From the NCBI GenBank assembly GCA_037042185.1, contig JAXQJY010000033.1:3162001-3226000 (forward strand): DNA of 64,000 nt. The letters run 5' to 3'. The DNA is from Sordariomycetes sp. S80-01Y (taxonomy: Eukaryota > Ascomycota > Sordariomycetes). How positions within the stretch are numbered: the stretch's first letter is position 1; each line of letters opens with the position of its first letter. This document shows, in pieces, positions 22,180 through 33,296 of this stretch. The notes beneath the pieces were generated by a model, which was not told the DNA's origin, ran no database searches, and was given only the letters and a program-made list of their open reading frames with translations. The translations under genes were made by a program, and so were the position numbers.

Positions 22180-24119
22180 ATGACGTCTCAACTTCCATCG
22201 CGTGCCATCAGGACGTGCACGGAGTGTAAGCAATCCAAGGTGAACAAAGTCATCAAACCCAGACGAGCTCTCATTGATTGATCTCATAGCTACGGTGCGA
22301 TTCCAAAGAGAGATTTCCAGATCCATGCTCAAGGTGCTGCACGAGGCAGCTCTTCTGCACTGTTGATGCCTCTTTCAAACGGACTCCAGCTAGAAGGTGA
22401 ACCCGGCACTCCTGATCAGCCCAACTCCCTGGGGTAGCTGCTAACAAAGACTCGAAACAGACGTCTCGAGGCTATGAACAAGGAGCTTCAGGAGCTGCGC
22501 AGCCAAAACCACCAAGGGAATTCAGCATCACACACACAGAACGCGCAGGTGATAGGGACTCCAACCAGTCAATTGACCGAGGAGGGTGCTGCTGATGACT
22601 TCTCCCTGGATGTATCCACTGTCTCGTTGGATAATATATACCTCGATGCCGGCGCTGCAGTGCAAGCTTTCCAAAAGTACTTTCTCCTCAAAGGCTTCAG
22701 TTGCTGAGGCTTACACATGACAGGTTCTCAGAGGTGTTCCGGCCTCAACTGCCAATCCTCGGCGCCTTGTCTATCAGTAAGACGTATCATAACCAACCCT
22801 TGCTATTTTGGACCATCGTACTCGTTGTGGCCTGGCATGCCCGTGTTGAAGGTCACCTCGAGTTGCTGCGACAGTTCCGCCAACCATACGAGACCTTTCT
22901 ACAAAGGCAGATCCTTGACGCCCCGTTACCGCTGTATAAGATTCAGGCACTCATCTTGCTGAGTGAATGGCCCTTAGGTGTGGAGACGCAAACCAAAGAC
23001 CCAAGCTGGTTGTATTGCGGTGTAGCTATTCAAGCTGCCCGCTTCATGAGCCTCGATCGCCAGCAGACAATTCCATCTCTTCGAAGTCTCGGCGTCGCTG
23101 CGGGTAGTATCGATGCTAGGATAAACACTTGGTTAGGATGTTTCTATGTTGCCACCTCTTTGAGCTTGCACTTAGGTCTACCGCCCCCTGTCGATTCTGA
23201 CCTCGACTTCTCGGCGATCCAGGCCTTGCTTCAGCGTCAGAGGGTCTCGTCAGCCTTTACGACCCGTGTCAAGGTGCAGCTTGTTGCTGCAAAGTTTACA
23301 TCTCTTTTGACGCACGACGTGGACGAGGCCACGAGCTTATCACTCATCCGCTTGCTGGATACTGAGCTGGGCACTCTCAAGCCGGACAGTTGTTTGACCC
23401 GGGACGAGAAGAGGCTCGCAGAACTTAGCATCTTAGACGCTAGGCTGCACTTCTACGCCATGTTTATCACCAAGACCCCGCATGGGTCAACTTCAAGAAG
23501 CATCATCCTACGTCAAGCACTAGCGGTTGCCCAGAGCATAATCCACCTCTCAACATCAGACTGGCGCAACGGACGAAGTGGACAGTTTGACGCCATGGTG
23601 CGAGAGAAACAGCGGTGCTTTCCCAAGAATTTCTATCGAGGCTTTGCGTTCGCCACTATATTTCTCCTTCGGTTCTTCTACCGCAGTAAGTCCGTATCTG
23701 CGGAAGACAAGGACTCTGTGGCGAAACACATTTTGCTCGCTCAGCAACATTTCAGAGGATGCTCCGCCGATCCTGAAGACGAGTTCAGTCGGACGGCAAA
23801 CTTGTTCGAAGTCCTTTCGCGGGCACCGGCCGAGGGGTTAGAGTCGGGTAAGCTGCGCATGAACCATCGCATGGGTGTCTCGATCGTTCTTGATGCAGTC
23901 ACGAATGCCACCGAGGTCAGAGGCCAGCCCGTGGGTGTGGAGGAAGAACAAGTAGCTAGCTCTGCGCAGCTGCCTGAGCAAGGCTACTGGGATATGATGA
24001 ACGACGTTAACTGGCCAGCAGACCAGACCTTCTCCAATGAGTTTACGAGAGGCTTCTGGAATGATCCTATTCTCAGTGTCCTCAACTTCAACCAATTCTC
24101 GCCAGAAGATGAGAGCTGA
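22180..24119 (+). CDS. Zn(II)2Cys6 transcription factor, four exons
   Basis: Exons 22180-22239, 22290-22396, 22461-22676 and 22724-24119 give 592 residues. The first splice builds the binuclear cluster CTECKQSKLRCD (C13, C16, C23) followed by CSRCCTRQLFC. A short coiled-coil-like linker (RLEAMNKELQELRSQ) follows. The 47-bp third intron restores FQKFSEVFRPQLPIL, the start of the fungal transcription factor middle domain, without which the frame is broken. The gene converges on the AtuA-like gene with a 44-bp gap, and likely controls it and the adjacent permease. That target is inference from position. Confidence 0.87.
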
Positions 24120-24163
24120 AACAAGGAAAAAACAAAGCAGTATTGATCACAATAGTATTCGTA

Positions 24164-26305
24164 TCAATTATGGCCTGGTGAAGCTTTCAGCAACAAAGTC
24201 ACGCATTTCACAATGCCCAATGCTCCCAAAGCCGCCACCAAAGCAACTTCTTTGGACCACCATCTCCTACCAACGGAATTCAAAGGCAGGTCTTTCTTCT
24301 CCACGGGAAGCTCCATGTTGGCCAAGCCAATATGCTCCTGAGAGCCGTGCACATCATTCTCCATAAAGCCCCCAGCAGCTCTCCTTACACCACCTCGGAC
24401 TCTTGGAATCGTCACCTTGAAAGCCAAAGCCGCCTCGAGGAAGCCCATCCATACGATGTCCTCGGATCGTATTCCAAGTGCGTGCGCTACGTTCCCGCGC
24501 GTGAGAACACCCGAGTCCACCGCGAATTTGAACTCTTCTTCCGACAGAAAGACTGCATCGAGAGTGATCTCAAACGGGCCGGCATTCTTTGATCGTACAA
24601 CCTGGCACAGGTCGGTCAAGTGACGGGGCGATTGTGGTCTCGACATTTTGACCTCCCTGTTTACGTAGGGACTAGGAGCCGGCGGTTCGAGCATGTCTCG
24701 TAAATGGGCGATTTGAGCTCGGAACTCTGTATCGGGGTCCACTGGCTGACCGCGACCAAACGTTGCGACACTGCCACGCACCAGGGCGCTCTCGTCCCCG
24801 AAAGCCAGGTGCTGCTCTCCAGCATCTAGCTCCATCAGATGATAGATGGAAAATTGAGCACACTGGCCCATCTCATACTCCATCAGCCCTCCGATACCGA
24901 ATCCGAAATTACCTGCCGTTGCTTTCTGGCCACTATATGGGGCGTGAATCATACCAACTCTGGCTTTCGAGGCGATGCTGTTGGCGAGCTGCTGTGTTGG
25001 CGCAAGTGCCTCAGCAACTACAAAGACTTCGCCGGGACCTTTCGCAGTGAATTGGTCTCTGCCATATACATGGAAATCTAGGTACCACTCTCCTGCTATG
25101 TGCTTGTGTTGGCTCTTGACGTACGTCTTGACCATGCCAAGGACATTGTCTAGTTGGGATATCATGATATCTAGAGATGTAAGCCGTGGGCACAAGTAAA
25201 TTGGAGCGGAGGCTCACGATCTCGCACGGCGCCCATGAAGACTGTGCGGTAGCCGACCACTCGTGCAGCCTCAAGCTTGAGACAGTATGGCTTGCCTTCC
25301 TCAGCGGAGGAACGGTGTCTGCTGCCACTGACTTTCACTGATTTACCGTCCGGGAGCGCTTCGTAGACAGCATTTTTCAGATGCATCGACCCGCCGGGAC
25401 CTGAAAGAATATCGGGACGTGTGTTCTCGTACAAGCAATGGGCGGCTACGGACTGAGGCGTGCAGCGAGACTCGGGGGCCATTGGGCAAACCTCGAACAG
25501 GCCGCTGGGGTATACTGTTGCGATTGCGCCATGGGACTTCGGCACTGAACAAGCTCCTCCACACTCCATTATCTTTCCCATATGGCTGAAGCCACCGAGT
25601 CTTGATTTCAGCTCGGCCGGAGATACGCCTGGGCACTGGCGCTTCAGCTCAAACATGGCGTAACCGATATAAGGGGCAGGATCGTACGCTCGACCGCCTA
25701 TGATGACATCGAAATCGGGATGTGCCTCCATGGCGTCGAGAAACGGTTCGTAGCCTACTTGAGCAACGACCCGTGGCGATTCATCGACATCGTGGGCAGT
25801 CAAGGGCGGAACACAGGCGCCACAGCCAGTGATACGCCCGTCTTTCAACCTTGAAAGTATCACTGACTTTGCAATCTCAGTGAAAATTGATAAAGCCTTG
25901 AAGTGGTAGTCCCTATAAAATGTCAGCCGCGAGGTCTATACTTTGAGGCTCAATCTCCTACTCGTTTCCCTCCTGTTCGGTAATCTCTTGGATGATTTCC
26001 TCCATGATTCGTACATGTTTGTCAGTGCCATCGCCACCAGACGAGCTGAAAATCACTGGAACTCGGAAGTTGCGTGAGAGTCGGAGGAGCTTGGTCAGAT
26101 CCTGCACGTATGCTGATCGTGGGCACGTCATGGATCCGAGGGCGAGCTTCTGAGGGCCACTATCAGTTGAGCCAGAGTCGAGGATAATCGCTGTAGGTAT
26201 CCCACTCGGCACGAGCTGTGCCAGATGATATTTTGTCAGGGCCTCGTCGAAGCCATAACCCATGCATCCCACGGGCGTAATGATCTGGCAGATGGGTATC
26301 GCCAT
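24164..26305 (-). CDS. AtuA-domain protein fused to a DUF4387 domain
   Basis: Exons 26305-25962, 25912-25218 and 25170-24164 give 681 residues. The N-terminal two thirds match the acyclic terpene utilisation AtuA/DUF1446 family: LDSGSTDSGPQKLALG, GCGACVPPLTAHDVDESP, DVIIGGRAYDPAPYIGYA and MGKIMECGGACSVPKSHGA. Residues about 526-603 match DUF4387 (RHLTDLCQVVRSKNAGPFEI, MGFLEAALAFKVTIPR). In bacteria these two domains are often separate neighbouring genes. The C-terminus has a hydrophobic helix (about 655-675) that could anchor it. AtuA is linked to acyclic terpene and related acyl-CoA catabolism in Pseudomonas, but its biochemical role is poorly defined. Confidence 0.85.
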
Positions 26306-27563
26306 GTTGGAGGTCGCGACGTATGTGGAGGAGGTCAGTGACAGAACAATGGTGATGGGAACTTCGTAACAGAGATAACCTGGAACTTCCCTTTTGCTTT
26401 CAACACAAATTGTCTATGTATATGAATACGCGGACCCCTGGATGCGGGTATAGGCTCAACTGAGTTCCCTCTTCCTGCGCCGTAACGGCACCGATCCCTG
26501 TTGCATATTCGATCAAAATCCTACTGGTCTCGAAATAGCTGACATGGAGAGAAGAATTTAGGTCGCTGACAGCATGCGCCTACAAGTCCCCTTGCTAAGC
26601 CACGAGCGAAGGTCGCGTCCGAATTCCGCTCCCGGGGCCGACTTTCGCACCTACACCAACTGACCCGCCCAATCGGACATATATGTCAAAATCATAAGCT
26701 CCGATCCCGACGGAGATTACATTTCGCAACAAGCCCGTGCCACGCAACCTTAAACTCATGAGCCACCTTAAAGTATTCAAGCGATATAGGATATGACGTG
26801 GATCATCCCACAAGGCCCGGCTACTAACCGCCTTTCGCGTTTCACAGGCACTCGTTGAGATAAGCTCGCAGGTGACGAGCGGCAGGATACGCGCCATGAA
26901 CTTGATAAGAAGAAAGGACTTTGTTGTTCTAAGTACAACACTGGCAACGACTTGTGTCATCGTACGCGCAATGAAGACGTAGTGATGTTCATGTAGTGAA
27001 AGGCCGTCTGACTTGCAGCCATTGGAATGTCTGGGTTTCGCTAGAGATGCGCAATCCTTCGCTAGAAAACGCGGCTGTCACCTACGATTACACCAATTGC
27101 AGCATGAGGCCTCTTGCGAAACCCATCGACCACACCCCGGCGTATGGAGCTGTCACCATGCAACCCGGCAGTGTCCTGCATAAGGCGGAGTTTTGCGACT
27201 CCCGCAGCCTTTAGCGAATGTCGCTTCGGCATCTGATTGCTTCGTTCTCTCCCTTCCATGCCACTTGCTGCGGCACTAGGGTCAGTCAGACTGGGCGATC
27301 ATTCCCCACGTCGCCTTGCGCCGCATGCTAGTTGGAGAACGGGAGCTTCTTCGCGCTCCTCTGCGTCAATCCTCCGGAATATATGACTGCTTCAAGACCT
27401 CAGCAATTCGCTCTTGGACTTGCCATCGCTTCTCATCCTCAACTTACAACTACACCCAGTACGTCTGATCTGACATACAATATCGAAAGAACCGGATACT
27501 TTTGGTGGATGACAAATTAAAGAGCTTCCGACCTTCTCTTCCACATCGAACGCGCGGGAATCG
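26306..27563. promoter_or_regulatory. Divergent promoter between AtuA-like and MFS genes
   Basis: There are 1.26 kb between outward-facing genes. A 121-codon minus-strand frame at 26595-26960 lacks domain features and is probably chance. No TATA box is convincing on either side. Confidence 0.4.
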
Positions 27564-29282
27564 ATGGATCCTTTCCACAGCAACCGGGATTCGCAGCAGC
27601 TCTCCTCATCTGGTCATATCGAGGCCGAAAACCACAATCCGCACGACACTTACTCCAGCGCCTACGCTCAGGTCGGCATCCACCCAACATTTACGGAAAT
27701 GGACAGCCAAATGCCCCTTGTCAAGAGCCAACTGGAGGAGGAGCAATCCTACCATGATGTTGAAGGAAATCTCCCACTTGGTCAAGCCATCAAGAAGTAT
27801 CCTAAGCTGGTTGGCTGGTGTGTGGCGTTGACGCTTGCCATAATTGGCTGGGGGTATGATCTTGTCATTGTCGGCTCTATCACCGCAGTAGACTCCTTCC
27901 AGGAAGACTACGGTGAGGAGCACAACGGGAAACAGATCATCCCAGCAAGTTGGCTGTCAATGTGGCTCGGGTTGCCTCTCGGAGGAAATGCGCTAGGTTC
28001 GCTGTTCGGTGGTTGGTTGGGGGATCGCATCGGTCGGCGGTTGAGCCTCATGACCGGAAGTGTCTTCTCTGCTATTGCCATCGGCTTCATATTCTTCTCC
28101 TTCACGGCCCCGGACCCCGACATCAAACGAGCGGTGTTCACAGTTGGTCTCACGTTGCAAGGGTTCTCGGTCGGTATTATCAAGACGACTTGTCTGACGT
28201 ACGTCTCCGAGAATGCGCCGACTGCCATCCGCACGTCCGCCATGGCCCTGTTTCCGACATGCACTCTGGCCGGCCAGCTCATTGGAGCCGTCGTCGTCTT
28301 CGTCATCAACGGCATCCCAGGGCAAAATGGCTACCTCGGCGCCTTTGGCTCACAATGGATTCTCACCCTTGCCCCATTTATCATCTCCATCTTCATGCCC
28401 GAAAGTCCAGCTCAGTCAGTCCGTGTCGGTAGACGTGACCGAGCACTCAAAGCGGCGGAGAGACTCTTCGCGCCCAAGGTCGATCATCACCTCGTATTGA
28501 AGAGAATAGAGGAGACCATTGAAGAGGAACAGAAGTTATCCGAAGGTATCACCTACTACCACGCCTTCAGGGGCATTGACTTCCGCCGTACCCTCATCGT
28601 AATCCTGGCAAATGTCCTTCCGGCCATGTTCGGTCTGGATCTGCTCTCCAACGTTAGCTACTTTCTCGAAACCATCGGCCTCGACTCCAGCGTCACCCTG
28701 CTCTTCCAGATTATCGGTATTGTGTGCGGTATGCTGGGCAACGCAGGCGGCCTTTGGATCCTCACCAAAGTCGGACGTCGGAGGGCTATCATGGTGACTG
28801 TTGGTGTCGCAGGCTGCTTCTGGGGAGGGATGGGTATTTCTGGGTTCTGGCGCGGCGACATTCCAGGATACATCGCCGCGGGCTTCATGATTGGCGTGGT
28901 CATAACTTGCGGTCTCGGCTGCTGGCCCGCCGGCTATGCTATCATGGGCGAAACTTCGTCACTTCAGCTTCGGGCAAAGACGCAAGCCGTCGGCCTGCTC
29001 GGATCGCAGGCATCAAGCGTTGTCATGAGCGTCTCTCTGCCATACGTCTTTGGAACTGATGCAGCTAATCTTGGTGGCAAGACTGGTTTCATCTATTTTG
29101 GGTTGTGCATGGTTGCGGTAATTCTGACTTGGCTATGGGTGCCTGAGATGAAGGGAAGAAGTGCAAGGGAGATCGATCATATGTTTGCCATTGGTTTGCC
29201 GACGAGGAAGTTCAAAAGATTCGTTGTGCCAGGTCATCAGGGAGAGACGGCAATGCCGCTCAGGGAGCAGCCGTCAGTTTGA
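27564..29282 (+). CDS. MFS sugar-type permease (alpha-glucoside transporter-like)
   Basis: An intronless gene of 572 residues. After a hydrophilic 80-residue N-tail come about twelve membrane helices. It has family signatures GWGYDLVIVGSI in helix 1, GGWLGDRIGRRLSLM after helix 2, PESPAQSVRVGRRDRALKAA after helix 6, and WVPEMKGRSAREIDHMF at the end. This pattern is that of the sugar-porter family and is close in style to fungal maltose/alpha-glucoside permeases. The substrate may differ, because its neighbour is an AtuA-DUF4387 protein and not a glucosidase. It acts in the plasma membrane. Confidence 0.88.
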   Translation: MDPFHSNRDSQQLSSSGHIEAENHNPHDTYSSAYAQVGIHPTFTEMDSQMPLVKSQLEEEQSYHDVEGNLPLGQAIKKYPKLVGWCVALTLAIIGWGYDLVIVGSITAVDSFQEDYGEEHNGKQIIPASWLSMWLGLPLGGNALGSLFGGWLGDRIGRRLSLMTGSVFSAIAIGFIFFSFTAPDPDIKRAVFTVGLTLQGFSVGIIKTTCLTYVSENAPTAIRTSAMALFPTCTLAGQLIGAVVVFVINGIPGQNGYLGAFGSQWILTLAPFIISIFMPESPAQSVRVGRRDRALKAAERLFAPKVDHHLVLKRIEETIEEEQKLSEGITYYHAFRGIDFRRTLIVILANVLPAMFGLDLLSNVSYFLETIGLDSSVTLLFQIIGIVCGMLGNAGGLWILTKVGRRRAIMVTVGVAGCFWGGMGISGFWRGDIPGYIAAGFMIGVVITCGLGCWPAGYAIMGETSSLQLRAKTQAVGLLGSQASSVVMSVSLPYVFGTDAANLGGKTGFIYFGLCMVAVILTWLWVPEMKGRSAREIDHMFAIGLPTRKFKRFVVPGHQGETAMPLREQPSV

Positions 29283-30591
29283 GCTCTTAACAGTGACAAA
29301 AGACGGTTCATGCCAACGACGACTAACGCTGTTTGGGATGGTAGAGACTTTATATGTAGAATGGTCCTCAGGACTTGCATTAGATGGCGTTTGGTGTTCC
29401 GGCTCAAGTCGAGGCTAGCTATACACGAAGCTGAATTTCACCAGTTGCTTAAAGCTCTCCTTCATATCGGTGACAAGTGTTGTGCGAGCGCGTGAATCAG
29501 CACCCACGATTCTGTCACAAAGATTTGGAAAAAAGGACTGTTCCAGCTCATGAACCGGACTCATCAGAATTGAGGGTTTAAGTAACACGATTATTCGTTG
29601 CACGATTCTCTTGTACCCCTGAGCCGACGGGAAGCGTGGGTGAGGCTATGGTGAAGGTTTCCCAAGAGGCTTATGAAGCGGAAGAGCGTCTTTATAGCGA
29701 AAGCGAGTGGGAACGTAGCCACGACAAGAAATTCTCAGAGACAGGTACAGCAGATGTTATATCGACCGTGTGTATAGAGCAATAAACTAATCGGTTTCTT
29801 CCAATAGTCGAATAGTCGGATTGTGGGCAGAGCGGCGGCCGAAGATGGACCTTTCCTTCGCAAGTGTTCAAGAAAGTGCTTGATCTTAATATCTATGAGG
29901 AGCTACGTGTTATTGGAAAGAAATATGCCATAAAGTAACTGAAACCCTTGTCGCTTGGAAAGTCGTAGAAAGGAGCAGGCTATTGTTTGAAGTACTATGA
30001 CCCGTCGTGGTGGGGCCGATATCCAGTTGTAGCTTTTTTTTGACTCGGCGCGGGGCAGCCACTCAGAGAGCTACACATGGGATTCCAAGTATGCAGCAGC
30101 ATGAGGTCATGATACCCGGGAACCTGGAAAGACATCCAATATATCTAAATATGGTTGGAGGAACAGAGAAATAGTCTATCTTTTATTCTTTCTTCTTTGG
30201 GCCTGAGCCAACACCGTGGTGGGATTGATCTCTAGATCCAGGGTAGCTGTGGCCGGGGCATCTGTACGGGATGCCCCGCCATCGGCGGTTGGTGTCGGCG
30301 AAAACTGAGCGCACCAGCAATTGAGTCACTCCAGGCCACTTCAACCTCAACACCAACTAACGACAGACACGCCCCCCCTCCACGACGAGCTTTCGAGCGA
30401 CGAATAGAGAATCAGCTTAGGAATCACAACCTCGGGACCCATTACTTGGATTCCAGAAACTCCCGCAACCAATTCGACCGCACGCGGGCGTCGCGCACAC
30501 TCGGCAAACTTCGACAACCCCACGATCGCACAAGCCGCACGTCGCGCCCTTGACACAGCGAACCACTACCACACATCAGAAGACAAGCGCA
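29283..30591. other. Intergenic, 1.3 kb, with one small coding-like frame
   Basis: It is mostly without features. The exception is the 29648 small ORF listed separately. A C-rich stretch just before eIF2B-beta (about 30360-30590) is its 5' region. Confidence 0.4.
29648..29785 (+). CDS. Possible small ORF or gene fragment
   Basis: An ATG opens 45 codons with coding-like composition (VSQEAYEAEERLYSESEWER), ending at TAA. A GTACAG donor at about 29744 and acceptors ATAG near 29809-29817 could splice it to a downstream frame that ends within 70 bp. I recognise no family. It may be a decayed gene remnant or chance, and confidence is low. Confidence 0.2.
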   Translation: MVKVSQEAYEAEERLYSESEWERSHDKKFSETGTADVISTVCIEQ

Positions 30592-31988
30592 ATGTCCGCG
30601 TCGACGGAGGGCTTTGCGCCCAACCTCGGCAAGTGGCTGAAGTCCCTGCCTTCAGAGCCAGATCCCGAGCGCTCACTCGAGCTACTCATCCCGTACGCCA
30701 TTGCATCTTGCCCTCCTCTCGCTAGACTAACCGCGACTCAAGCCTCATCACACGCCGCCAAGTAGATGGCCCCCAGGATATCGCCTCCGCCACAGCACAC
30801 GCCCTTTGTCAGATCGTCGAGAAGTCCCGCTGGAACGACATCGATGCGCTTCTCGAGGCCGTCACCCGCGCAGGCGGCAAGCTCATGCTCGCCAAGCGCA
30901 ACGAGCTTGTCATCGGCAATATAGTGCGTCGCGTTCTCGGCTTGATTCGTAGCGAGGCAATCGAGAACAGGAATGAGCAGAACCCAACCAGCGAGACACC
31001 GAGCGAGGGCATGATGACGCCAGTGGACAACACGGGGCCGCCACTGACTTTGTCGACACCGGAGAGACCTGCGATTAGGCCAGGACCGAGCACAATGACC
31101 CTTCCTAGAAGCCTGTCGCATCTGCTCAGTGCCACGACAGTATCAGACCAGGAGGGTCTAGCATCCCCATTCGGAACTTCTGGAGCGTCAACACCTTTAC
31201 AAAAAGGAGGTGCCTCAAGTGGACGGCTTAATGAGTTACGGGCTGAAGTTGTGAATGGCATTCAGGAGATCATCGACGAGATCCAGTCAGAGGCAGATCA
31301 AATCGGCTTACAGGCAGATGTCCAAGTCCGACCCGGCGACCACATATTGTTGAGCAAACCTGGAGCAGCAGCGCAGAAGTTCGTCCTTCGCTTGGCGCAG
31401 CGACGGAAGTTTACTGTCTGGATTCTCCAAATGGACTCAGCTGGAGAGGAGGAAACACCCTACGCCAACTTCCGCAACAAATTAAAGAAGGCGGGCTGTA
31501 CAGTCACCGTCCTTTCCAACGCACCCATGGCCATCATGAGCCGAATCAGCAGGGTCTTCATTGAGGCGAACGCCATCACAGGAAGCGGCGCCGCGGTCAC
31601 CGATGCTGGCGGCCCACTCATTGCTGGGGCTGCCGACCATTTCAAGGTTCCCATCTTTGTTCTCGCAGGCATCTACAAGTTCGGGCCACAGATCCCTACG
31701 AGCGAGGCGGAAGTGGTCGAATGGGCTGCTCCACCAAAACGAGCCCAGCATCCAGATCTCCATGGCTGCATAATTGGGCTGGTGCCCACTACTGCGCTGA
31801 TACGGCCCAAGTACATTGAGCAGTATATCAGCAACATGTAAGTTCTTGTCCCCTGAGATGTGCGAGCCTTGGTTAATAAACATAGTGGCGCCCATCCCGG
31901 ATCCCAAATCACCAAGCTTATCAAGGATCATTACCAGGAGGAGGATCGGAATCTGCATGTCAAGCTTCTGGATAGAACGCAGCTGTAA
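30592..31988 (+). CDS. GCD7: Translation initiation factor eIF2B subunit beta
   Basis: Exons 30592-30692, 30743-31837 and 31886-31988 give 432 residues. The first splice makes SLELLIPLITRRQVDGPQ, the conserved start of the eIF2B regulatory subunits. The stretch IVRRVLGLIRSEA is typical of the beta subunit. The core shows GDHILLSKPGAAAQKFVL, VFIEANAITGSGAAVTDAGG, HFKVPIFVLAGIYKFGP and YIEQYISNIGAHPGSQI. eIF2B is the GDP/GTP exchange factor of eIF2 in the cytosol, and its alpha/beta/delta subunits sense phosphorylated eIF2. A Ser/Pro/Thr-rich insert (about 115-195) is a common fungal feature. I prefer beta over alpha because of the insert and length. Confidence 0.88.
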
Positions 31989-32832
31989 GCTGGAACTGTG
32001 GGGATGCGCTGGTTTCTATGGACCTAGAGACCACGAGAAGCTTAGACAGAGGCTTCATAGTGGGATGAAGTAATTGTTAAGCCAACATTGACCAATCATG
32101 TTCTAGGAGCTAGTGTTTGCTTGTCATAAGCTTAATGGTCGTGGTTGAGATGTCCTCTGGTATTAACATACGACGCTATGTCCTGTTTGTCTTGCTTGGA
32201 TGGCGTCGAGGTTGCCCTATCCTAGGTGGATTGGGGTAGAGGCGTAAGCAAGTCTGGGCAGAATTAGGTACTCCTAAATTAGAACGAACATGGTCGTTAC
32301 AAGTTTTCACTCGTGGACAGTAGCAGCTCAAAAGATTTATGCAGGTATCGTTATGTAAACGTGTCTTGAGTCCTGTTAGCACATCACCAACTGCCTTGGT
32401 TGCTGTGTTGGTTCGAGCCTGGATTCTGCCTGGCCTGCATATTCCAGGCCGCTTTACGCCGTGCACTCCTGGAGGCTAGGCCAAATGGCGACCATTGTTT
32501 CAAGTTTCAGGTCCGCAAGAACTTGACGGGCAAGCGCTTGTTGATTCGACAAACGAGACTACTGATTTATGAGCACGAGATCATTCCATAGACTGGCCTC
32601 CGTACATCTTGCCCCTATGTCGTTCCACATCAATACCAGGTTTTTTTCAGAGCTTCCTTGGGCTGGACTTCCAAACTAGGACAGACGTAACCAATCGGCT
32701 TACACCGTGACTCCACACTTGACACCAAGACGACGACAACTTGACCTTGTTCAGGCAATCCCAAATATGCCTTGGGTGTTGTGAGTCCTTTACCTTGGAA
32801 CCGATCTCCAGGCTTGGCAAGAGGACCTAGCG
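31989..32832. other. Intergenic, 840 bp
   Basis: No supported gene. A tRNA-like box (ggttcgagcct at about 32409) lacks a matching A box and cloverleaf. Confidence 0.4.
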
Positions 32833-33092
32833 ATGTCACGGAGTAAGGGCAGAAACGTGACAAAGGACCCCATACACACCGATGCAGAGGAACGTATCGA
32901 GGGCAGCCCCGTCCATGATGAAACTGTCGTCGCGAGCGAAGCTCAAGATCTCAAGTAGGTCTCGCAGCTTCTCTCCGACTCTCTTACCACGCGAAAAGCT
33001 CGAGATTGTCCTCGTGTGTCTGAGGCAAACTAAAATTTAGCTTTGGGGGCTGCGCAGCGTTCGGCCTTTTGGGGAAGTTGGGGAGCATCTGA
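32833..33092 (+). CDS. Possible 57-residue protein, two exons
   Basis: Exons 32833-32954 and 33041-33092 are joined across an 86-bp intron with donor GTAGGT, branch-like CTAAA and acceptor TTTAG. The first exon is charged (MSRSKGRNVTKDPIHTD, then DETVVASEAQDL). The second is short and hydrophobic (NFGGCAAFGLLGKLGSI). Without splicing, the frame ends at once in TAG overlapping the donor. The two halves fit well in frame, but I do not recognise a family. Confidence 0.33.
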
Positions 33093-33296
33093 TTGATAGG
33101 CCGCGTCGCTCAACAGTGACTTCGCCCCCCCGAAACACGGGGATGACATCATTTGTCACAGCCTCAATTCCACGCAATTCATCGCGTTGCCAACATATTT
33201 TCCCCGGATGGTCTTCTCGAACTTAAGCATCTATCCTTCCACATTCCCATCTATTGATTTCGGGACAGTCAGAGGCTGCCCGCAAGATCGCTCACC

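Noticed and set aside
26595-26960. 121-codon minus-strand frame in the AtuA/MFS promoter
   Set aside because: There is no domain, no splice partner and chance-like composition.
32400-32425. tRNA-like B box (ggttcgagcct)
   Set aside because: There is no A box at the right distance and no cloverleaf can be drawn.
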